This document shows, piece after piece, positions 1-10,471 of a stretch of DNA of 64,000 bases. The stretch's first letter is position 1. The number at the start of each line of letters is the position of its first letter. This stretch comes from Alphaproteobacteria bacterium (GTDB lineage: Bacteria; Pseudomonadota; Alphaproteobacteria; Micropepsales; Micropepsaceae). The DNA is taken from positions 19,022 to 83,021 of the forward strand of contig CANIHD010000015.1 in NCBI GenBank assembly GCA_947467345.1, read 5' to 3'. The notes under the pieces were generated by a model. That model was not told the origin of the DNA and did not search any database. It saw only the letters and a program-made list of their open reading frames with translations. A program made the position numbers and the translations under genes.

Positions 1-1153
1 TGGCGCGCTCATCCACTTTCGGAAGATGGATCACGCGCACGGGACGACCGCGGCGCGCGAGCGTTTCGACAGTGGCGCGCGCTTCGGCGTCAACGAGATC
101 ACCCATGTGCCATGCACCGAGATAGGCCGCGCCTAAATCTTTGGCGGCGTCGGCGGAAATCAAGGGACCTCTTCCCACTGTGTCCGCCGTGACCACTGTA
201 AACAACGAGTTTCCGGGGCCGTCGAGAAATAATTGCAGCTGGCTGTGCTGATCCACCGGACCAAGCGCAGCGATAGGCGTACTGCCCTGTCCGCCTTTGC
301 CAAGGCTCTCGGCCCAAAGTTGGCGCCACCAACCACCGAATGTTTTCAGCCGGTCGCAATAGGGCCAAAGAATAGTCTCGCGCAACTGTCCGGCGCGGGC
401 GAGCGCCATATGGAGCGCGGCGCCGACGACTGGACTGGCATCGCCGAGCGTGCCGTTCCGGCAACCGCCAAGAACGTCGCATGCACCCGCGCGGACGGCG
501 CCAGCGTCTAGCCCCATCAGAAGCGCTGGCAACATGCCGACAAGACTGAGCACCGAATAGCGGCCGCCAATGCCGAGCGGATGATCGAGCACCGGGCAAC
601 CAATTTCTTCAGCAAAGCGCCGCAAAGGGCTGGGCTTCGGTTCGGTGACCACTGCGAAATGGTGCTTCAGATATTTCTCGCCGCCGGCTTGGCGCAAAGC
701 ATCGGCAGCGGCGAGCACTTGCATCAGCGTCTCCGCCGTGCCGCCCGATTTGGAGATCGCTAGGAAACGCGTGGTCCTCAGATCGACGCTGCTCAACGCT
801 TCGCCGAAGGTGAAGGGATCGGGATTGTCGAGAAAGATCACATGCGGCTGCCGCTTGGTGCCGAAGGGGAGAAGATTTTGCAGCGCCTGACCGCCGAGAC
901 TCGAACCGCCAGTGCCCAGGACATAAATAACACTCGTGTTCTGACCTAGGGTTTTGGCCACGATGGAGGCCGTAGCGAGATCGTCTATGCGTCCAGCATT
1001 GGAAAAAAGTTCCAGGGGCTGGACGGCGTTCACATAGGCTGTGAGCGCTGTATTCGCCTCGCGCAACGCGTCGGAGTAGACGGCGGAGGACGGGGCGCCT
1101 TCGCCCTTGAGGGCATGCGACAGCGAGACTTCAAAAGGCAGATTGTGGGCCAT
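1..1153 (-). CDS. pgi: Glucose-6-phosphate isomerase, C-terminus cut by window edge
   Basis: The minus frame is open from an ATG at 1153 to the window start, about 384 codons, so the C-terminus is missing. The protein interconverts glucose 6-phosphate and fructose 6-phosphate in the cytoplasm. The translation shows GTGGSSLGGQAL and ISKSGGTAETL, which are the sugar-phosphate-binding loops of the two SIS domains, then GIGGRYSVLS, WWRQLWAESLGKGGQGSTP and DQHSQLQLFLDGP, all characteristic of phosphoglucose isomerases. It is the last recognisable gene of a long minus-strand run and sits 144 bases beyond the M16 peptidase gene, so it may be transcribed separately. The family assignment is secure. 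The length cannot be judged from this window. Confidence 0.93.
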   Translation of the reverse strand, partial: MAHNLPFEVSLSHALKGEGAPSSAVYSDALREANTALTAYVNAVQPLELFSNAGRIDDLATASIVAKTLGQNTSVIYVLGTGGSSLGGQALQNLLPFGTKRQPHVIFLDNPDPFTFGEALSSVDLRTTRFLAISKSGGTAETLMQVLAAADALRQAGGEKYLKHHFAVVTEPKPSPLRRFAEEIGCPVLDHPLGIGGRYSVLSLVGMLPALLMGLDAGAVRAGACDVLGGCRNGTLGDASPVVGAALHMALARAGQLRETILWPYCDRLKTFGGWWRQLWAESLGKGGQGSTPIAALGPVDQHSQLQLFLDGPGNSLFTVVTADTVGRGPLISADAAKDLGAAYLGAWHMGDLVDAEARATVETLARRGRPVRVIHLPKVDERA

Positions 1154-1297
1154 GAATGGGAGACTCCAACGCGGGGCGATGCGGGCGACAGACAGCGAAA
1201 CTAGCGCGCCCAAACTAGTGGGGTTAGGCGCGCCGGAAAACGCAAATCCCAGACTATCTTAACTCGCCGGCTTAATGTCGCGGCTTAATCGCCCCGC

Positions 1298-2620
1298 CTA
1301 TCGCGCAGGCGCGGCGGCGGCCGGTGCCGGTGTTCCGGCGATCACGATGGTGAGCTTGTTCACGTCGTAATATTTCTTCGCCATCGCGTTGACCTGCGCC
1401 AGCGTTACCGCCTCAATCATCGCATTGCGCTTGAACACGTAATCGGGGGCTAGGCCGGCACGCTGATAACCGCCCAATGCGCCCGCGATCTTGCCGTTGG
1501 AGTCGAGCCCTAAGGGGAATGACCCGGTGAGATAGGTCTTGGCATCGGCCAGTTCCTTTTCAGTGACGCCCTCATTGGCGAAGCGGGTCATCTCGGCCTT
1601 GGTCACTTCCAGCGCCGTCAGAATAGTGCCCTTTTCGCTTTCGACGGAACCGCGAACGATCGCCGCCGTGCGCATATCTTCCTGGCCGGTGCCGATGCCA
1701 TAGGTGAGGCCGCGCTTCTCGCGCACCTCTTCCATAAGGCGAGAGGCAAAACCGCCGCCGCCGAAAATATAATTGGCGACAAAGGTCGGGATGAAATCCG
1801 GCGTCAGGCGCATAGGACCCGGTAGGCCGAAAATGGCCGCCGGCTGCGGGACGTTGAGCGCAATCGTTTCGGTGCCGAGCTTCGCTATTGTCTGCGGGCG
1901 CGGAACGGCAACGACATTGCCGACCGGAAGTGGGCCGAATGTCTGCTGCAAAAGCGTGCGCAGGCGCGCTTCTGTGATGTCGCCGGCCACAGCGACTTTG
2001 GCGCCGCCGCGTACGAGATGGGCGCGCGCGAAGGCCTTGATGTCGTCGGCGGTGATGGCGTTGAGCGAGGCCTCTGTGCCGTCACCTGGGCGGCCATAGG
2101 GGTGATCGCCGAAATAGGCAGCCGACCAAGCCTTGCTCGCGATGGTGGAAGGATCTTCCTCATCTTGCTGGAGGCCCGCCAACATCTGTGCGCGCATGCG
2201 CTCGATATCGTTTTCTTCAAAGCGTGGCTGCGACAACGCAAGACCAAGAAGCCGGAAGGCTTCGTCAGCGTTCTCGGTCAAGGTCGTCATGGTGACGGTG
2301 AGGTAATCGCGCCCTGCCCCGAATCCGATACGGATGGCGCGCTTCTCCATCGCTTCCTTGAATGCGGCGCTATTCAGATCGCCGGCGCCTTCATCGAGCA
2401 GCGACGCGGTGAGCGAGGCGAGGCCCAATTTGTCGGCTGGATCGTAAGCCGTACCGCCTTGCAGCGAGATGCTGACGGCGATCATCGGAATCGTATGTTC
2501 TTCGGAATGCCACGCCTCCACGCCTTGCGGTGCGGGCACGGTCTTCACGGTCAGCGCATACGCAAGCGACGGTGCGGTCATAGCGAGCGCGAGAATTGCG
2601 GTTTTGAAAATGGCGTTCAT
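1298..2620 (-). CDS. M16 family peptidase-like protein, non-catalytic partner, secreted
   Basis: This 440-residue protein starts with a signal peptide (MNAIFKTAILALAMTAPSLAYA). I chose the ATG at 2620 because it overlaps the stop of the preceding gene in an ATGA arrangement and begins the signal peptide; the longer frame upstream reads through the neighbour. It has the paired M16 fold, with conserved stretches such as FGLPGPMRLTPDF and EEVREKRGLTYGIG. The zinc motif HxxEH is absent: the matching position reads LGLASLTASLLDEG. In this family such subunits pair with a catalytic M16 subunit, here the adjacent upstream gene. It probably acts in the periplasm on peptides, but the substrate is unknown. 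Confidence 0.85.
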   Translation of the reverse strand: MNAIFKTAILALAMTAPSLAYALTVKTVPAPQGVEAWHSEEHTIPMIAVSISLQGGTAYDPADKLGLASLTASLLDEGAGDLNSAAFKEAMEKRAIRIGFGAGRDYLTVTMTTLTENADEAFRLLGLALSQPRFEENDIERMRAQMLAGLQQDEEDPSTIASKAWSAAYFGDHPYGRPGDGTEASLNAITADDIKAFARAHLVRGGAKVAVAGDITEARLRTLLQQTFGPLPVGNVVAVPRPQTIAKLGTETIALNVPQPAAIFGLPGPMRLTPDFIPTFVANYIFGGGGFASRLMEEVREKRGLTYGIGTGQEDMRTAAIVRGSVESEKGTILTALEVTKAEMTRFANEGVTEKELADAKTYLTGSFPLGLDSNGKIAGALGGYQRAGLAPDYVFKRNAMIEAVTLAQVNAMAKKYYDVNKLTIVIAGTPAPAAAAPAR

Positions 2621-3951
2621 GGCGCCTCCGGTGACACGCGACCGGTCACCGCCTCCTTCTTGATGAGATATTCGCTGGCGGAACGATGGACATCTTCCGG
2701 CGTCACCTTGGCAACGCGATTGGGCCAATCCTCGACATCGGCGATGGTCATGCCGACGATCAGCGAGGAGCCGTAATCCATCGCAAGCGCGTATTGGCTG
2801 TCCTGCTCGTAGGTGTGCGCCGCCACCAATCGCGTGCGCGCACGCTCAAATTCCTCGGCGGCCGGCGGCGTCGCCGCCATGGTTGCGATCACTTCATCTA
2901 TCGCCGCCTCCAGCGCGTCGAAGCTGACGCCTGGGCGCGGTACGGCATAGACGCCGAACTCGGCAGCATGGCGCGCGCCGCCTTGATAATAGGCGCCGGC
3001 ATTCACGGCGAGGCGCTTCTCCACCACCAAAGTGCGGTAAAGCCGGCTGGTCGGTCCGCCCCCAAGAATGGTCGAGAGCACGTCGAGGGATTCCGGAATG
3101 CCGTCTTTGGTGTTGCCGTAAGACGGCACGCGGTAGACGCGGTTGAAGCTCGGCAATTGCACATTGGGGAGCTTAAAATCGATGCGGGTTTCCGCGTAGC
3201 GCGGCGGCACCACGACTTTGGCGCGCGGTGCAACTTCGCGGCGGGGCAATTGCCCGTACGTCATTTCCGCAAGGCGCAAAACTTCCGCAGGCTCTACGTC
3301 ACCGACCACAACCAGCACCGCGTTATTCGGCGCGTAATGGTGCTGATAAAAATCGATCGCTTCAGGACGACCGATGTTTTGAATTTCCGCGTCCCAGCCG
3401 ATTACCGGGCGGCCATAAGGATGGGAGAGATGCAGCGCCGCTGACATTTGTTCGCCGGCAATGCCGTTGGGGTCGGACTCAATGCGGGTCCGGCGCTCTT
3501 CGCGCACCACTTCGCGCTCGGTGCGCACGTTCTCTTCCGACAGATTCAAATTCACGATGCGGTCGGCTTCCAGCTCCATCACCAATTGCAGCCGGTCTTT
3601 GGCGATACGCTGAAAATAGGTGGTGAAGTCGTGCGAGGTCATGGCGTTGTCCTGGCCGCCATTGCGCGCGACGATCTTGGACAATTCACCCGGCGGGATC
3701 TTCTGCGTTCCCTTGAACATCAAATGTTCAAAGAAATGGGCGATGCCGGAGAGGCCCGGCGGATCGTCCATCCCGCCGATGTAATACCAGACCATATGCG
3801 TCACCACGGGCGCGCGATGATCAGGCACCACCACAATCTTCATGCCGTTTTGCAGCATGAATTCGCTGGCTTTGGCGGCGTAGGATGGCGTGGAGGCAAA
3901 GGACAGAAAAGCGACGACAATCGCTGCAAGCGATCGGCCAAGAGTCTTCAT
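2617..3951 (-). CDS. M16 family zinc metallopeptidase, catalytic subunit, secreted
   Basis: The protein has about 444 residues and a signal peptide (MKTLGRSLAAIVVAFLSFAS). The zinc-binding motif HFFEH lies near residues 72-76 inside AHFFEHLMFKGT, and the downstream acidic stretch REVVREERR supplies the third zinc ligand expected in pitrilysin-type peptidases. The ATG at 3951 has an AGGA-type ribosome site five to eight bases upstream; an ATG nine bases earlier (3960) is also possible. The gene overlaps the inactive M16 partner by an ATGA, which implies translational coupling and a heterodimer. It follows the lspA and DUF3035 genes on the same strand, so envelope processing is a reasonable inference. 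Confidence 0.88.
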   Translation of the reverse strand: MKTLGRSLAAIVVAFLSFASTPSYAAKASEFMLQNGMKIVVVPDHRAPVVTHMVWYYIGGMDDPPGLSGIAHFFEHLMFKGTQKIPPGELSKIVARNGGQDNAMTSHDFTTYFQRIAKDRLQLVMELEADRIVNLNLSEENVRTEREVVREERRTRIESDPNGIAGEQMSAALHLSHPYGRPVIGWDAEIQNIGRPEAIDFYQHHYAPNNAVLVVVGDVEPAEVLRLAEMTYGQLPRREVAPRAKVVVPPRYAETRIDFKLPNVQLPSFNRVYRVPSYGNTKDGIPESLDVLSTILGGGPTSRLYRTLVVEKRLAVNAGAYYQGGARHAAEFGVYAVPRPGVSFDALEAAIDEVIATMAATPPAAEEFERARTRLVAAHTYEQDSQYALAMDYGSSLIVGMTIADVEDWPNRVAKVTPEDVHRSASEYLIKKEAVTGRVSPEAP

Positions 3952-3985
3952 TGCATCCATCCTAGGAGGTCGGCCCTCGTTGTTA

Positions 3986-4471
3986 TTATTGTGCAGCCGG
4001 AGCGGGCGCCGCTGCCGGCGGCGCGCCATTCGGGTAAAGAACGCTATTGGCAAAGCCCGGCCCTTCGTCGGTCTGTCCGGTCTCGGTCGCGATCGCGCGG
4101 CGGATCGCAGGATCGGCCGTGGCACCACCCGATTTCGCGAGAAGCGTTTTTTCGCCATCACTGAAATTGGCGCCGAGCGCGGCCGCGGCGGCAGCAGTAT
4201 CACTCGGGAAAAGCGCAGCACGCGCCAGGTCGGCCGGCGCGCCCTGATTGCGATCGGGGGCGCCCGGCATTGGCGGGCGCAAATTGAAATCCGGCGGAAT
4301 GATCAGCGGCGCTTTGGTCATCACCGCAAATTCGTCTGGCTGCACCTTGGCCGCGCCGGTAGCTTCGCGAAAGCTTTGGCAACCGACTAGCGCGCCGGCA
4401 ACGCCAACCAACGCGGCAAGCTTCAGCCCACGCAAGAGATTCGCTCGGAGATTTTCGACTCGTACTGTCAT
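3986..4471 (-). CDS. DUF3035 family lipoprotein
   Basis: This 161-residue protein has a lipoprotein signal ending in LVGC (GVAGALVGCQSF), so it should be lipidated and anchored in the envelope. The segment EFAVMTKAPLIIPPDFNLRPP is the conserved core of DUF3035 proteins found in alphaproteobacteria. The tail is rich in alanine and proline and probably disordered. It lies between lspA, the lipoprotein signal peptidase that would mature it, and the M16 peptidase pair. No biochemical function is known to me for the family. The call rests on the core motif and the lipobox. Confidence 0.8.
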   Translation of the reverse strand: MTVRVENLRANLLRGLKLAALVGVAGALVGCQSFREATGAAKVQPDEFAVMTKAPLIIPPDFNLRPPMPGAPDRNQGAPADLARAALFPSDTAAAAAALGANFSDGEKTLLAKSGGATADPAIRRAIATETGQTDEGPGFANSVLYPNGAPPAAAPAPAAQ

Positions 4472-4529
4472 CCTAGTTCCGGATCACCGGCTCCCTTGAA
4501 CGCGTGAACTCAACACTATGCGACTTCGG

Positions 4530-5027
4530 CTACTTCAATTCGGGCTTGGGGTCGGGCCGCAAGAACGCATCCAGCAGCAGCACCAGGACGCCGACCGTAA
4601 TCGCGACGTCCGCCACGTTAAACACATACCAGTCGCGTCCCCAGGCATAAAAGTGGAAAAAATCGGCCACCGCCCCATAGATCATGCGGTCGATCACGTT
4701 ACCGAGCGCACCGCCGATCAAAAGACCCACGCCAGCAGCCAAAAAACGGCGATCCAGCTGCACCAACCACCAAGTTAGGCCGGCGACCGCGGCGAGTGAA
4801 AAAACCGTTAGAATGAGCCAACCCTGAAAGGAGCCGGCCTGGAACAGGCCGTAAGAGACGCCGCGGTTCCATACCATCACCAGCGAGAAGACCGGCAAAA
4901 GCTCGATTCGGTCGAAAGGCTGCATGGCCCGGAAGTCGAGGCCGTAAAGCAGGACATTCTTCGACACCTGATCGGCGATCAGCGCCAAGGCCGCGAACAG
5001 CAATCCGATGCGCTGGGGCTGCTTCAT
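4530..5027 (-). CDS. lspA: Lipoprotein signal peptidase (signal peptidase II)
   Basis: This 165-residue inner-membrane aspartyl protease cleaves signal peptides of diacylated prolipoproteins. Four hydrophobic segments are visible. The two catalytic aspartates lie in [11 protein letters not shown] and [11 protein letters not shown], the hallmark motifs of the A8 family. The ATG at 5027 overlaps the ileS stop by an ATGA, which is the usual ileS-lspA coupling in proteobacteria. Its substrates in this window would include the DUF3035 protein next door, the OmpA-type lipoprotein near 12.5 kb and the OppA-like lipoproteins at 43-50 kb. Confidence 0.95.
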   Translation of the reverse strand: MKQPQRIGLLFAALALIADQVSKNVLLYGLDFRAMQPFDRIELLPVFSLVMVWNRGVSYGLFQAGSFQGWLILTVFSLAAVAGLTWWLVQLDRRFLAAGVGLLIGGALGNVIDRMIYGAVADFFHFYAWGRDWYVFNVADVAITVGVLVLLLDAFLRPDPKPELK

Positions 5028-7891
5028 GCCGAAACGGCCTCTTCGCAGCGTTGACAGAGATCAGGATTGGAGAGTTTACCGACCTCGGGCAACACCATCC
5101 AGCAACGCGCGCACTTGCCGCCGCCCGCATGCGCGAACACAACTGCCGCGCCCGGCACATCGTTCAGACGGAACGCGCCTTCCGGCGCCGCGCCTTGAAC
5201 CAAAGAGGCATGCGAGGTGATCGAGATTTCCGCGAGATCTAGCGTCGCGAACAAAGCGACATCGTCGGCGGACTCGACATAGAGCGTAGGCGACGCTTCG
5301 AGGCTGGCACCGATGATCTTGTCGCGGCGCGCGATTTCAAGCGCACCGGTGACGACACGGCGAAGCGCGCGCACGCGATTCCATTTGGCGACCAACGCGT
5401 CGTCGCGCCAATCCTCAGGCGTCGGTGGGAAGAGTTGCAGATGCACGCTCTCGTCTTTGCCGAAGCGCATGGTCCACGCCTCTTCCATGGTGAAGCAGAG
5501 GATGGGCGCTAGCCACGTCACGATGCGATTGAACAGCGCGTCGATAACCGTGCGGACAGCGCGGCGGCGCGACGTCGTTTTGGGATCGCAGTAGAGCGCG
5601 TCTTTGCGGATGTCGAAATAGAACGCCGACAAATCACTGGTGGCAAAATTGAATACCGCCGAGAACACGCGGTTGTAGTCATATTGTGCGTAACCATCGC
5701 GAACCAAAGCATCGAGTTCAGCTAGGCGTGCCAGCACGAAGCGTTCCAGCTCGGGCATTTCGGCATGCGAAATGCGTTCGCTCTCATCGAAGCCTTCGAG
5801 ATTGGCCACCATGTACCGGATGGTGTTTCGAAGCCGCCGATAGGCATCGACATTGGTTTTGATGATTTCTGGACCGATGCGTAAGTCCTGGGTGAAGTCG
5901 GAACTCGCCACCCAGAGGCGCAGGATTTCCCCGCCGTTCTGATCCGCGACTTTCTGCGGTGCCACCGTGTTGCCCAACGACTTGGCCATTTTGCGCCCCT
6001 GCTCATCGAGCACGAAGCCGTGGGTCAGAACCGCATCATACGGCGCGCGTCCACGCGTGCCGCAAGATTCCAGAAGCGAGGATTGGAACCAGCCGCGATG
6101 CTGATCAGAACCTTCGAGATAGAGATCGGCATGCGCTGCTTTCGGCCATGCAGCTTCGACCGGATTCTCAACTACAAACGTGTGGGTACAACCGGAATCG
6201 AACCAGACATCGAGAATGTCGGTGGCGGGCTGATAATCGGCTTCCTGATATTTGTCGCCGAGAAAGCGCGCAGGATTACCGTCGAACCAGGCATCTGCAC
6301 CGTCGCGCGCAAACGCGTCGGCGATGCGCGCATTCACCTCATCATCGCGCAAAAGCTGCCCGTCTTTGCGCGACACGAAAACCGCGATGGGAACGCCCCA
6401 GGCGCGCTGACGCGACAGCACCCAATCGGGGCGGTCTTTTACCATGGCGCCGATGCGATTTTCGCCGGCGCGCGGAAACCAGCGCGTGTTGCGGATCGCT
6501 TCAGTCGCCAGCTGGCGCAGCGTGTTCGTGCGGCCGCCCGCTTCCACATCCTTGTCCACCGCGATGAACCATTGCGGCGTGGCGCGGAAAATGACCGGCG
6601 CCTTCGAGCGCCAGGAATGCGGATATTGGTGACGCAGCGTGCCCTTAGCGAGCAGTGCTTTGCGCTCAATCAATTCCTTGATCACCGCGCCATTGGCGTC
6701 GCCGTCTTTGCCTTCCGGCGTGAGGACGCGCTTGCCCGCGAAGATCGGAACGCTCGCGAGGAATGAACCGTCTTCGCCAACCGTGAACGGCACTTCCAAA
6801 TTGAATTTGCGGCCCATCTCGAAATCGTCTTCGCCATGGCCAGGCGCCGTATGGACAAAGCCGGTGCCGGTATCAGCCGTGACGTGATCGCCGGGGAGCA
6901 GCGGCACATCGAATTCGTAACCGCCGCCGGCAAAAGGATGGCGGCAGATAAGGCCCGAAAGCTCGCTTTGTGCGACGTCGCCAACCCGCTTGAGTGTGGT
7001 CTTGGAATCCTTCGCGACGTTTCCCGACAATCCGTCGGCCACAACGATGAGCTGGCCTGAAGTGGCAAGCGAACCTTCGCTCGCTTCGGTGATTTCATAG
7101 AGGCCGTAAGCGAGCGTCGGCGAGAAAGCGATGGCGCGATTCCCCGGGATGGTCCACGGCGTCGTCGTCCAGATGACGACGGACGCATCCTTCAAACGCT
7201 CTGCGCCACGCGCCACCGGAAATTTCACATAGATCTGCGGCGAGGATTTCTCATGATACTCGACCTCGGCTTCGGCAAGCGCGGTCTTTTCCACCGGCGA
7301 CCACATGACGGGCCGTGACCCGCGATAGAGAAGTCCGTTCATGACGAATTTATGCAGCTCACGCACAATCTGCGCTTCGGCTGCGTACGCCATCGTCGTG
7401 TAGGGCTGATCCCACAAACCGATTCCACCCAGGCGCTTGAATTGCTCGCGCTGCACGCCGATCCATTTTTGCGCGAAGGCGCGGCACATCGCGCGAAGTT
7501 CGCTGACCGGCACTTCGTCTTTCGATTTGCCCTTGGCGCGGATTTCTTCTTCGATCTTCCATTCGATCGGCAGGCCGTGACAGTCCCAGCCCGGAACGTA
7601 GGGCGCGTCCTTGCCGAGCATGCCTTGGCTGCGCACGACAAAGTCTTTGAGAATCTTGTTCAACGCCGTGCCGATATGGATGTCGCCATTGGCGTAAGGC
7701 GGTCCGTCGTGAAGGATGAAAAGCGGCCGGCCCTTGGCGCGTTCGCGCAGGCGCTCGTACAGCTTCATCTCCTGCCAACGCGCGAGCCATTTCGGCTCGG
7801 CCTCGGGCAAGCCTGCTTTCATGGGAAAGTCGGTCTGCGGCAGGAACAGCGTGCCGCGATAGTCGCGCTTGGAGTCAGGTTCGGTGGTCAT
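5024..7891 (-). CDS. ileS: Isoleucyl-tRNA synthetase
   Basis: This 955-residue class Ia synthetase charges tRNA-Ile with isoleucine in the cytoplasm. The ATP-binding HIGH motif appears as HIGT near residues 72-75 ([13 protein letters not shown]), and the KMSKS motif as KMAKS ([10 protein letters not shown]). The editing (CP1) domain lies between them. The C-terminus carries a four-cysteine zinc module, [10 protein letters not shown] then CQRCEEAV, as in the bacterial zinc-containing type. The length is normal for the family. The gene order ribF, ileS, lspA on one strand is a classic housekeeping arrangement. Confidence 0.97.
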   Translation of the reverse strand: MTTEPDSKRDYRGTLFLPQTDFPMKAGLPEAEPKWLARWQEMKLYERLRERAKGRPLFILHDGPPYANGDIHIGTALNKILKDFVVRSQGMLGKDAPYVPGWDCHGLPIEWKIEEEIRAKGKSKDEVPVSELRAMCRAFAQKWIGVQREQFKRLGGIGLWDQPYTTMAYAAEAQIVRELHKFVMNGLLYRGSRPVMWSPVEKTALAEAEVEYHEKSSPQIYVKFPVARGAERLKDASVVIWTTTPWTIPGNRAIAFSPTLAYGLYEITEASEGSLATSGQLIVVADGLSGNVAKDSKTTLKRVGDVAQSELSGLICRHPFAGGGYEFDVPLLPGDHVTADTGTGFVHTAPGHGEDDFEMGRKFNLEVPFTVGEDGSFLASVPIFAGKRVLTPEGKDGDANGAVIKELIERKALLAKGTLRHQYPHSWRSKAPVIFRATPQWFIAVDKDVEAGGRTNTLRQLATEAIRNTRWFPRAGENRIGAMVKDRPDWVLSRQRAWGVPIAVFVSRKDGQLLRDDEVNARIADAFARDGADAWFDGNPARFLGDKYQEADYQPATDILDVWFDSGCTHTFVVENPVEAAWPKAAHADLYLEGSDQHRGWFQSSLLESCGTRGRAPYDAVLTHGFVLDEQGRKMAKSLGNTVAPQKVADQNGGEILRLWVASSDFTQDLRIGPEIIKTNVDAYRRLRNTIRYMVANLEGFDESERISHAEMPELERFVLARLAELDALVRDGYAQYDYNRVFSAVFNFATSDLSAFYFDIRKDALYCDPKTTSRRRAVRTVIDALFNRIVTWLAPILCFTMEEAWTMRFGKDESVHLQLFPPTPEDWRDDALVAKWNRVRALRRVVTGALEIARRDKIIGASLEASPTLYVESADDVALFATLDLAEISITSHASLVQGAAPEGAFRLNDVPGAAVVFAHAGGGKCARCWMVLPEVGKLSNPDLCQRCEEAVSA

Positions 7892-8064
7892 GAAAAGAAT
7901 CCGGGTTCGGGTAGGAGGGATAGCACGTCAGACCCGGCGGCGCGCGAGGCGTCCCTGAGGGACCGGCTCAAGCCGCCGGGCGACGAATTCGCTGTCCTGA
8001 CCTAATGGTCACGGTCGGCCCTTCCCAAAAGCGGGCCGTTTCTAACAGCGGAAGGCTTAAGGGT

Positions 8065-9018
8065 CTACGGCGTACGCGCAGGCACCGGTCCGGCCGCCGC
8101 CAGGATTTTCCGGGCCTCGTCGCAGTCCCGGGCTAGCTGCCCCTTAAGGGCGTCGAGACCCTCGAACCGCGCCTCGGGGCGCAAATAGGCGATCAGCTCG
8201 GCACGAAGGGTCTGGCCGTAAATATCCCCTGCAAATTCAAAGAGATAGGCTTCGAACAAGGGCGTCGCTATTTCGAACATCGGCCGGCGACCGAAATTGG
8301 CGACACCGTTATATCGGGCGCCACCGACCTCCACCCGCACGGCATAGATGCCGAAGGCGGGCAGTAGCAGGCCTTCAAGGGTCAGATTCGCGGTGGGGTA
8401 GCCGAGCGTCCGCCCGCGCTTGTCGCCATGGATGACAACGCCCTCGACGCTCCACCAATGACCAAGAAGACGGCCGGCCTCATCGGGACGGCCCTCCTTC
8501 AGCGCGGTGCGGATACGCGAAGACGAGATCTTTTCGTGGGCGTCCGCGACCAATGGCGGGTAGACGGTAACGCCGAAGCCTTCCATCTCGCCCATATAAG
8601 CGAGGACGGATGCGTCTCCGCCCCTGCCCTTGCCGAAGCGAAAATCCTCGCCGACAACGACATGTGCGACGCCGAGATCGCGCACCAGGACATCAAGCAC
8701 AAAATCCTGCGCGCTCATGGCCGCAAGCGCGGCATCGAAATGGAGGACGATGAGGTAATCGGCGCCCAGGCCTTCCACAATGCGGGCTTTGCTCGCGAAA
8801 GATGTGAGGCGCTGCGGCTCGGCCGAGGGACGAAAGAATTCCAGCGGATAGGGTTCGAATACGATGACCGCGAAGGGGCGCTTGTCTTCACGCGCACGCG
8901 CCCGGGCGGCAGCGAGAAGAGCTTTATGTCCGCGATGGACCCCGTCGAAATTGCCGAGCGCGACGACCGCCCCGCGTGCCGCTTCCGGCACATTGCGGTG
9001 GGTTTGGAGAATCTGCAT
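8065..9018 (-). CDS. ribF: Bifunctional riboflavin kinase / FAD synthetase
   Basis: This 317-residue protein makes FMN from riboflavin and then FAD from FMN. The N-terminal adenylyltransferase domain has GNFDGVHRGHKALL, and the C-terminal kinase domain has KRGRTLGYPTANL, the two signature regions of the prokaryotic bifunctional enzyme. The length is normal. It lies 173 bases upstream of ileS on the same strand, a widely conserved order. I see nothing notable in the gap between ribF and ileS. Confidence 0.95.
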   Translation of the reverse strand: MQILQTHRNVPEAARGAVVALGNFDGVHRGHKALLAAARARAREDKRPFAVIVFEPYPLEFFRPSAEPQRLTSFASKARIVEGLGADYLIVLHFDAALAAMSAQDFVLDVLVRDLGVAHVVVGEDFRFGKGRGGDASVLAYMGEMEGFGVTVYPPLVADAHEKISSSRIRTALKEGRPDEAGRLLGHWWSVEGVVIHGDKRGRTLGYPTANLTLEGLLLPAFGIYAVRVEVGGARYNGVANFGRRPMFEIATPLFEAYLFEFAGDIYGQTLRAELIAYLRPEARFEGLDALKGQLARDCDEARKILAAAGPVPARTP

Positions 9019-9038
9019 CGCCTATGTCGAAAAAGCGC

Positions 9039-9473
9039 TCACGCCTTACGCGACGGAACCATCAACATCGCTTCGGCGTCGATGACGACCGTGTCGCCTA
9101 CTTTGCAGACGCAATCAAAGATCACGCGGCGCTTGGCGGCGATGATTTCGCGCACCGTGCAAACGGAGATCACCGTATCGCCGATGCGGACCGGCGCCTT
9201 GAAGCGGATGGTAGCGCTCATAAAGATCGCGCCGGCGCCCGGTATCTTGGTGCCAAGAACGGTCGAGATGTAGCCGGCGCTCAAGAGACCATGCGCGATG
9301 CGGCCGCGAAATAAGGTCTTGCTCGCGTATTCCTCATCGAAATGCACCGGATTGAAGTCGCCCGTCACTTCGCCGAATTTCTGGATGTCGTCTGCTGTAA
9401 CGACGCGCTCATAAGAGCCCGACATGCCTACTTCAAGCTCTTCGATCGTATAGCCTGTTGGCTGCTCGGCCAT
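9039..9473 (-). CDS. MaoC-like (R)-enoyl-CoA hydratase
   Basis: This 144-residue single-hotdog protein carries the hydratase 2 motif, with the catalytic Asp and His in DFNPVHFDEEYAS, followed by GRIAHGLLSAGYIS. PhaJ-type enzymes of this form hydrate trans-2-enoyl-CoA to (R)-3-hydroxyacyl-CoA, often to supply polyhydroxyalkanoate synthesis or short-chain acyl-CoA metabolism. The substrate cannot be read from sequence, and no phaC lies in this window. It is 20 bases upstream of ribF on the same strand and may be cotranscribed. Confidence 0.85.
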   Translation of the reverse strand: MAEQPTGYTIEELEVGMSGSYERVVTADDIQKFGEVTGDFNPVHFDEEYASKTLFRGRIAHGLLSAGYISTVLGTKIPGAGAIFMSATIRFKAPVRIGDTVISVCTVREIIAAKRRVIFDCVCKVGDTVVIDAEAMLMVPSRKA

Positions 9474-9539
9474 AGGCGCTCCTCAGCGTTGGTGATGGCG
9501 ACAGACCCTCTTATCGAGGCAGGGGACCGGCGGCAAGCG

Positions 9540-10415
9540 CTACCAGCGGAGTGCGTCCATGCGCGCATGCGCGCGCACGCCGTGATGCGCAAACATCTGT
9601 TTCAGGCGCTCATCTGCCTGTTGGGGCGGCAAATTGCCGATCTCAGCGGCGGCAAGACCGCCGGCAATGAAAAGCGAGTCCAAATTCATGAGGTTGGCGC
9701 CGCGTATGTCCGTCTCCAAACCGTCGCCTATGAACAGAATGCGCTCTGCCGGAGCAAATGTGCGGACGGTTGAAAGGGCGGCCTCGAAAATGGGGCGATA
9801 GGGTTTGCCGAAATAGACCACCTTGCCGCCCATCTCTTCGTAACGCCGGGCAAGAGCACCGGCGCAATAGATGATCACGCCGCCCCGCCGCACGCTCACG
9901 TCGGGGTTGGCACAAATGAACAGCAAATCCCGCGAGCGGAAGCGCTGGAGAAGCTCGGTGTAGTCGTCCGGCCCCTCGACTTCGTCGTTGAAGAGCCCCG
10001 TGCAGAGCACCAGTTCGGCCTCGTCCGCCCCCACAGGCGAAACAGGCAGGCCTTCATAGGTCGCCTTATCGCGCTCCGGTCCTAAATTGAAAAAAGCGAG
10101 ATGCCCGGTGACCGCGGCTCGCGCCGCCAGTTCGGCACGCGCGGCCTCGCCGGAGGTGACGATAGCGTCGCAGCAGGAACGGCTGACACCGATGCGATCG
10201 AACTGAGCGCTTATGTCGCTCGCAAGCCGAGGAGCGTTGGTGAGGAGAACAACCGGTTTGCGATCCCTACGAAACCGCGTCAGTGCTTCGACGGCTGATT
10301 GAAACGGCGTGTGACCGTCATGCACCACACCCCATATGTCGCAAATGAGCGCGTCGTAATCAGCGGCGATTTCGCGGAGTCCGGAAATGGCGCGCGGCAG
10401 GATCCCCTTGGTCAT
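9540..10415 (-). CDS. HAD-type hydrolase of the NagD-like TIGR01459 group
   Basis: This 291-residue cytoplasmic protein begins its HAD fold with LICDIWGVVHDG; the position of the catalytic second aspartate of DxD is occupied by tryptophan-glycine as in the IWGV variants of this group. Motif IV is FIGDGLETDIRGANLMN, which supplies Mg-binding aspartates. VVLLTNAPRL is typical of NagD-like phosphatases. Members of this alphaproteobacterial group are annotated as sugar-phosphatase-like without a proven substrate. It is on the same strand as the MaoC gene, 66 bases away. Confidence 0.82.
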   Translation of the reverse strand: MTKGILPRAISGLREIAADYDALICDIWGVVHDGHTPFQSAVEALTRFRRDRKPVVLLTNAPRLASDISAQFDRIGVSRSCCDAIVTSGEAARAELAARAAVTGHLAFFNLGPERDKATYEGLPVSPVGADEAELVLCTGLFNDEVEGPDDYTELLQRFRSRDLLFICANPDVSVRRGGVIIYCAGALARRYEEMGGKVVYFGKPYRPIFEAALSTVRTFAPAERILFIGDGLETDIRGANLMNLDSLFIAGGLAAAEIGNLPPQQADERLKQMFAHHGVRAHARMDALRW

Positions 10416-10471
10416 GCGCGAAGGGCTCGCACAGCCCTCGGCATCACGTCAATTCCACCGACCCAACGCGC

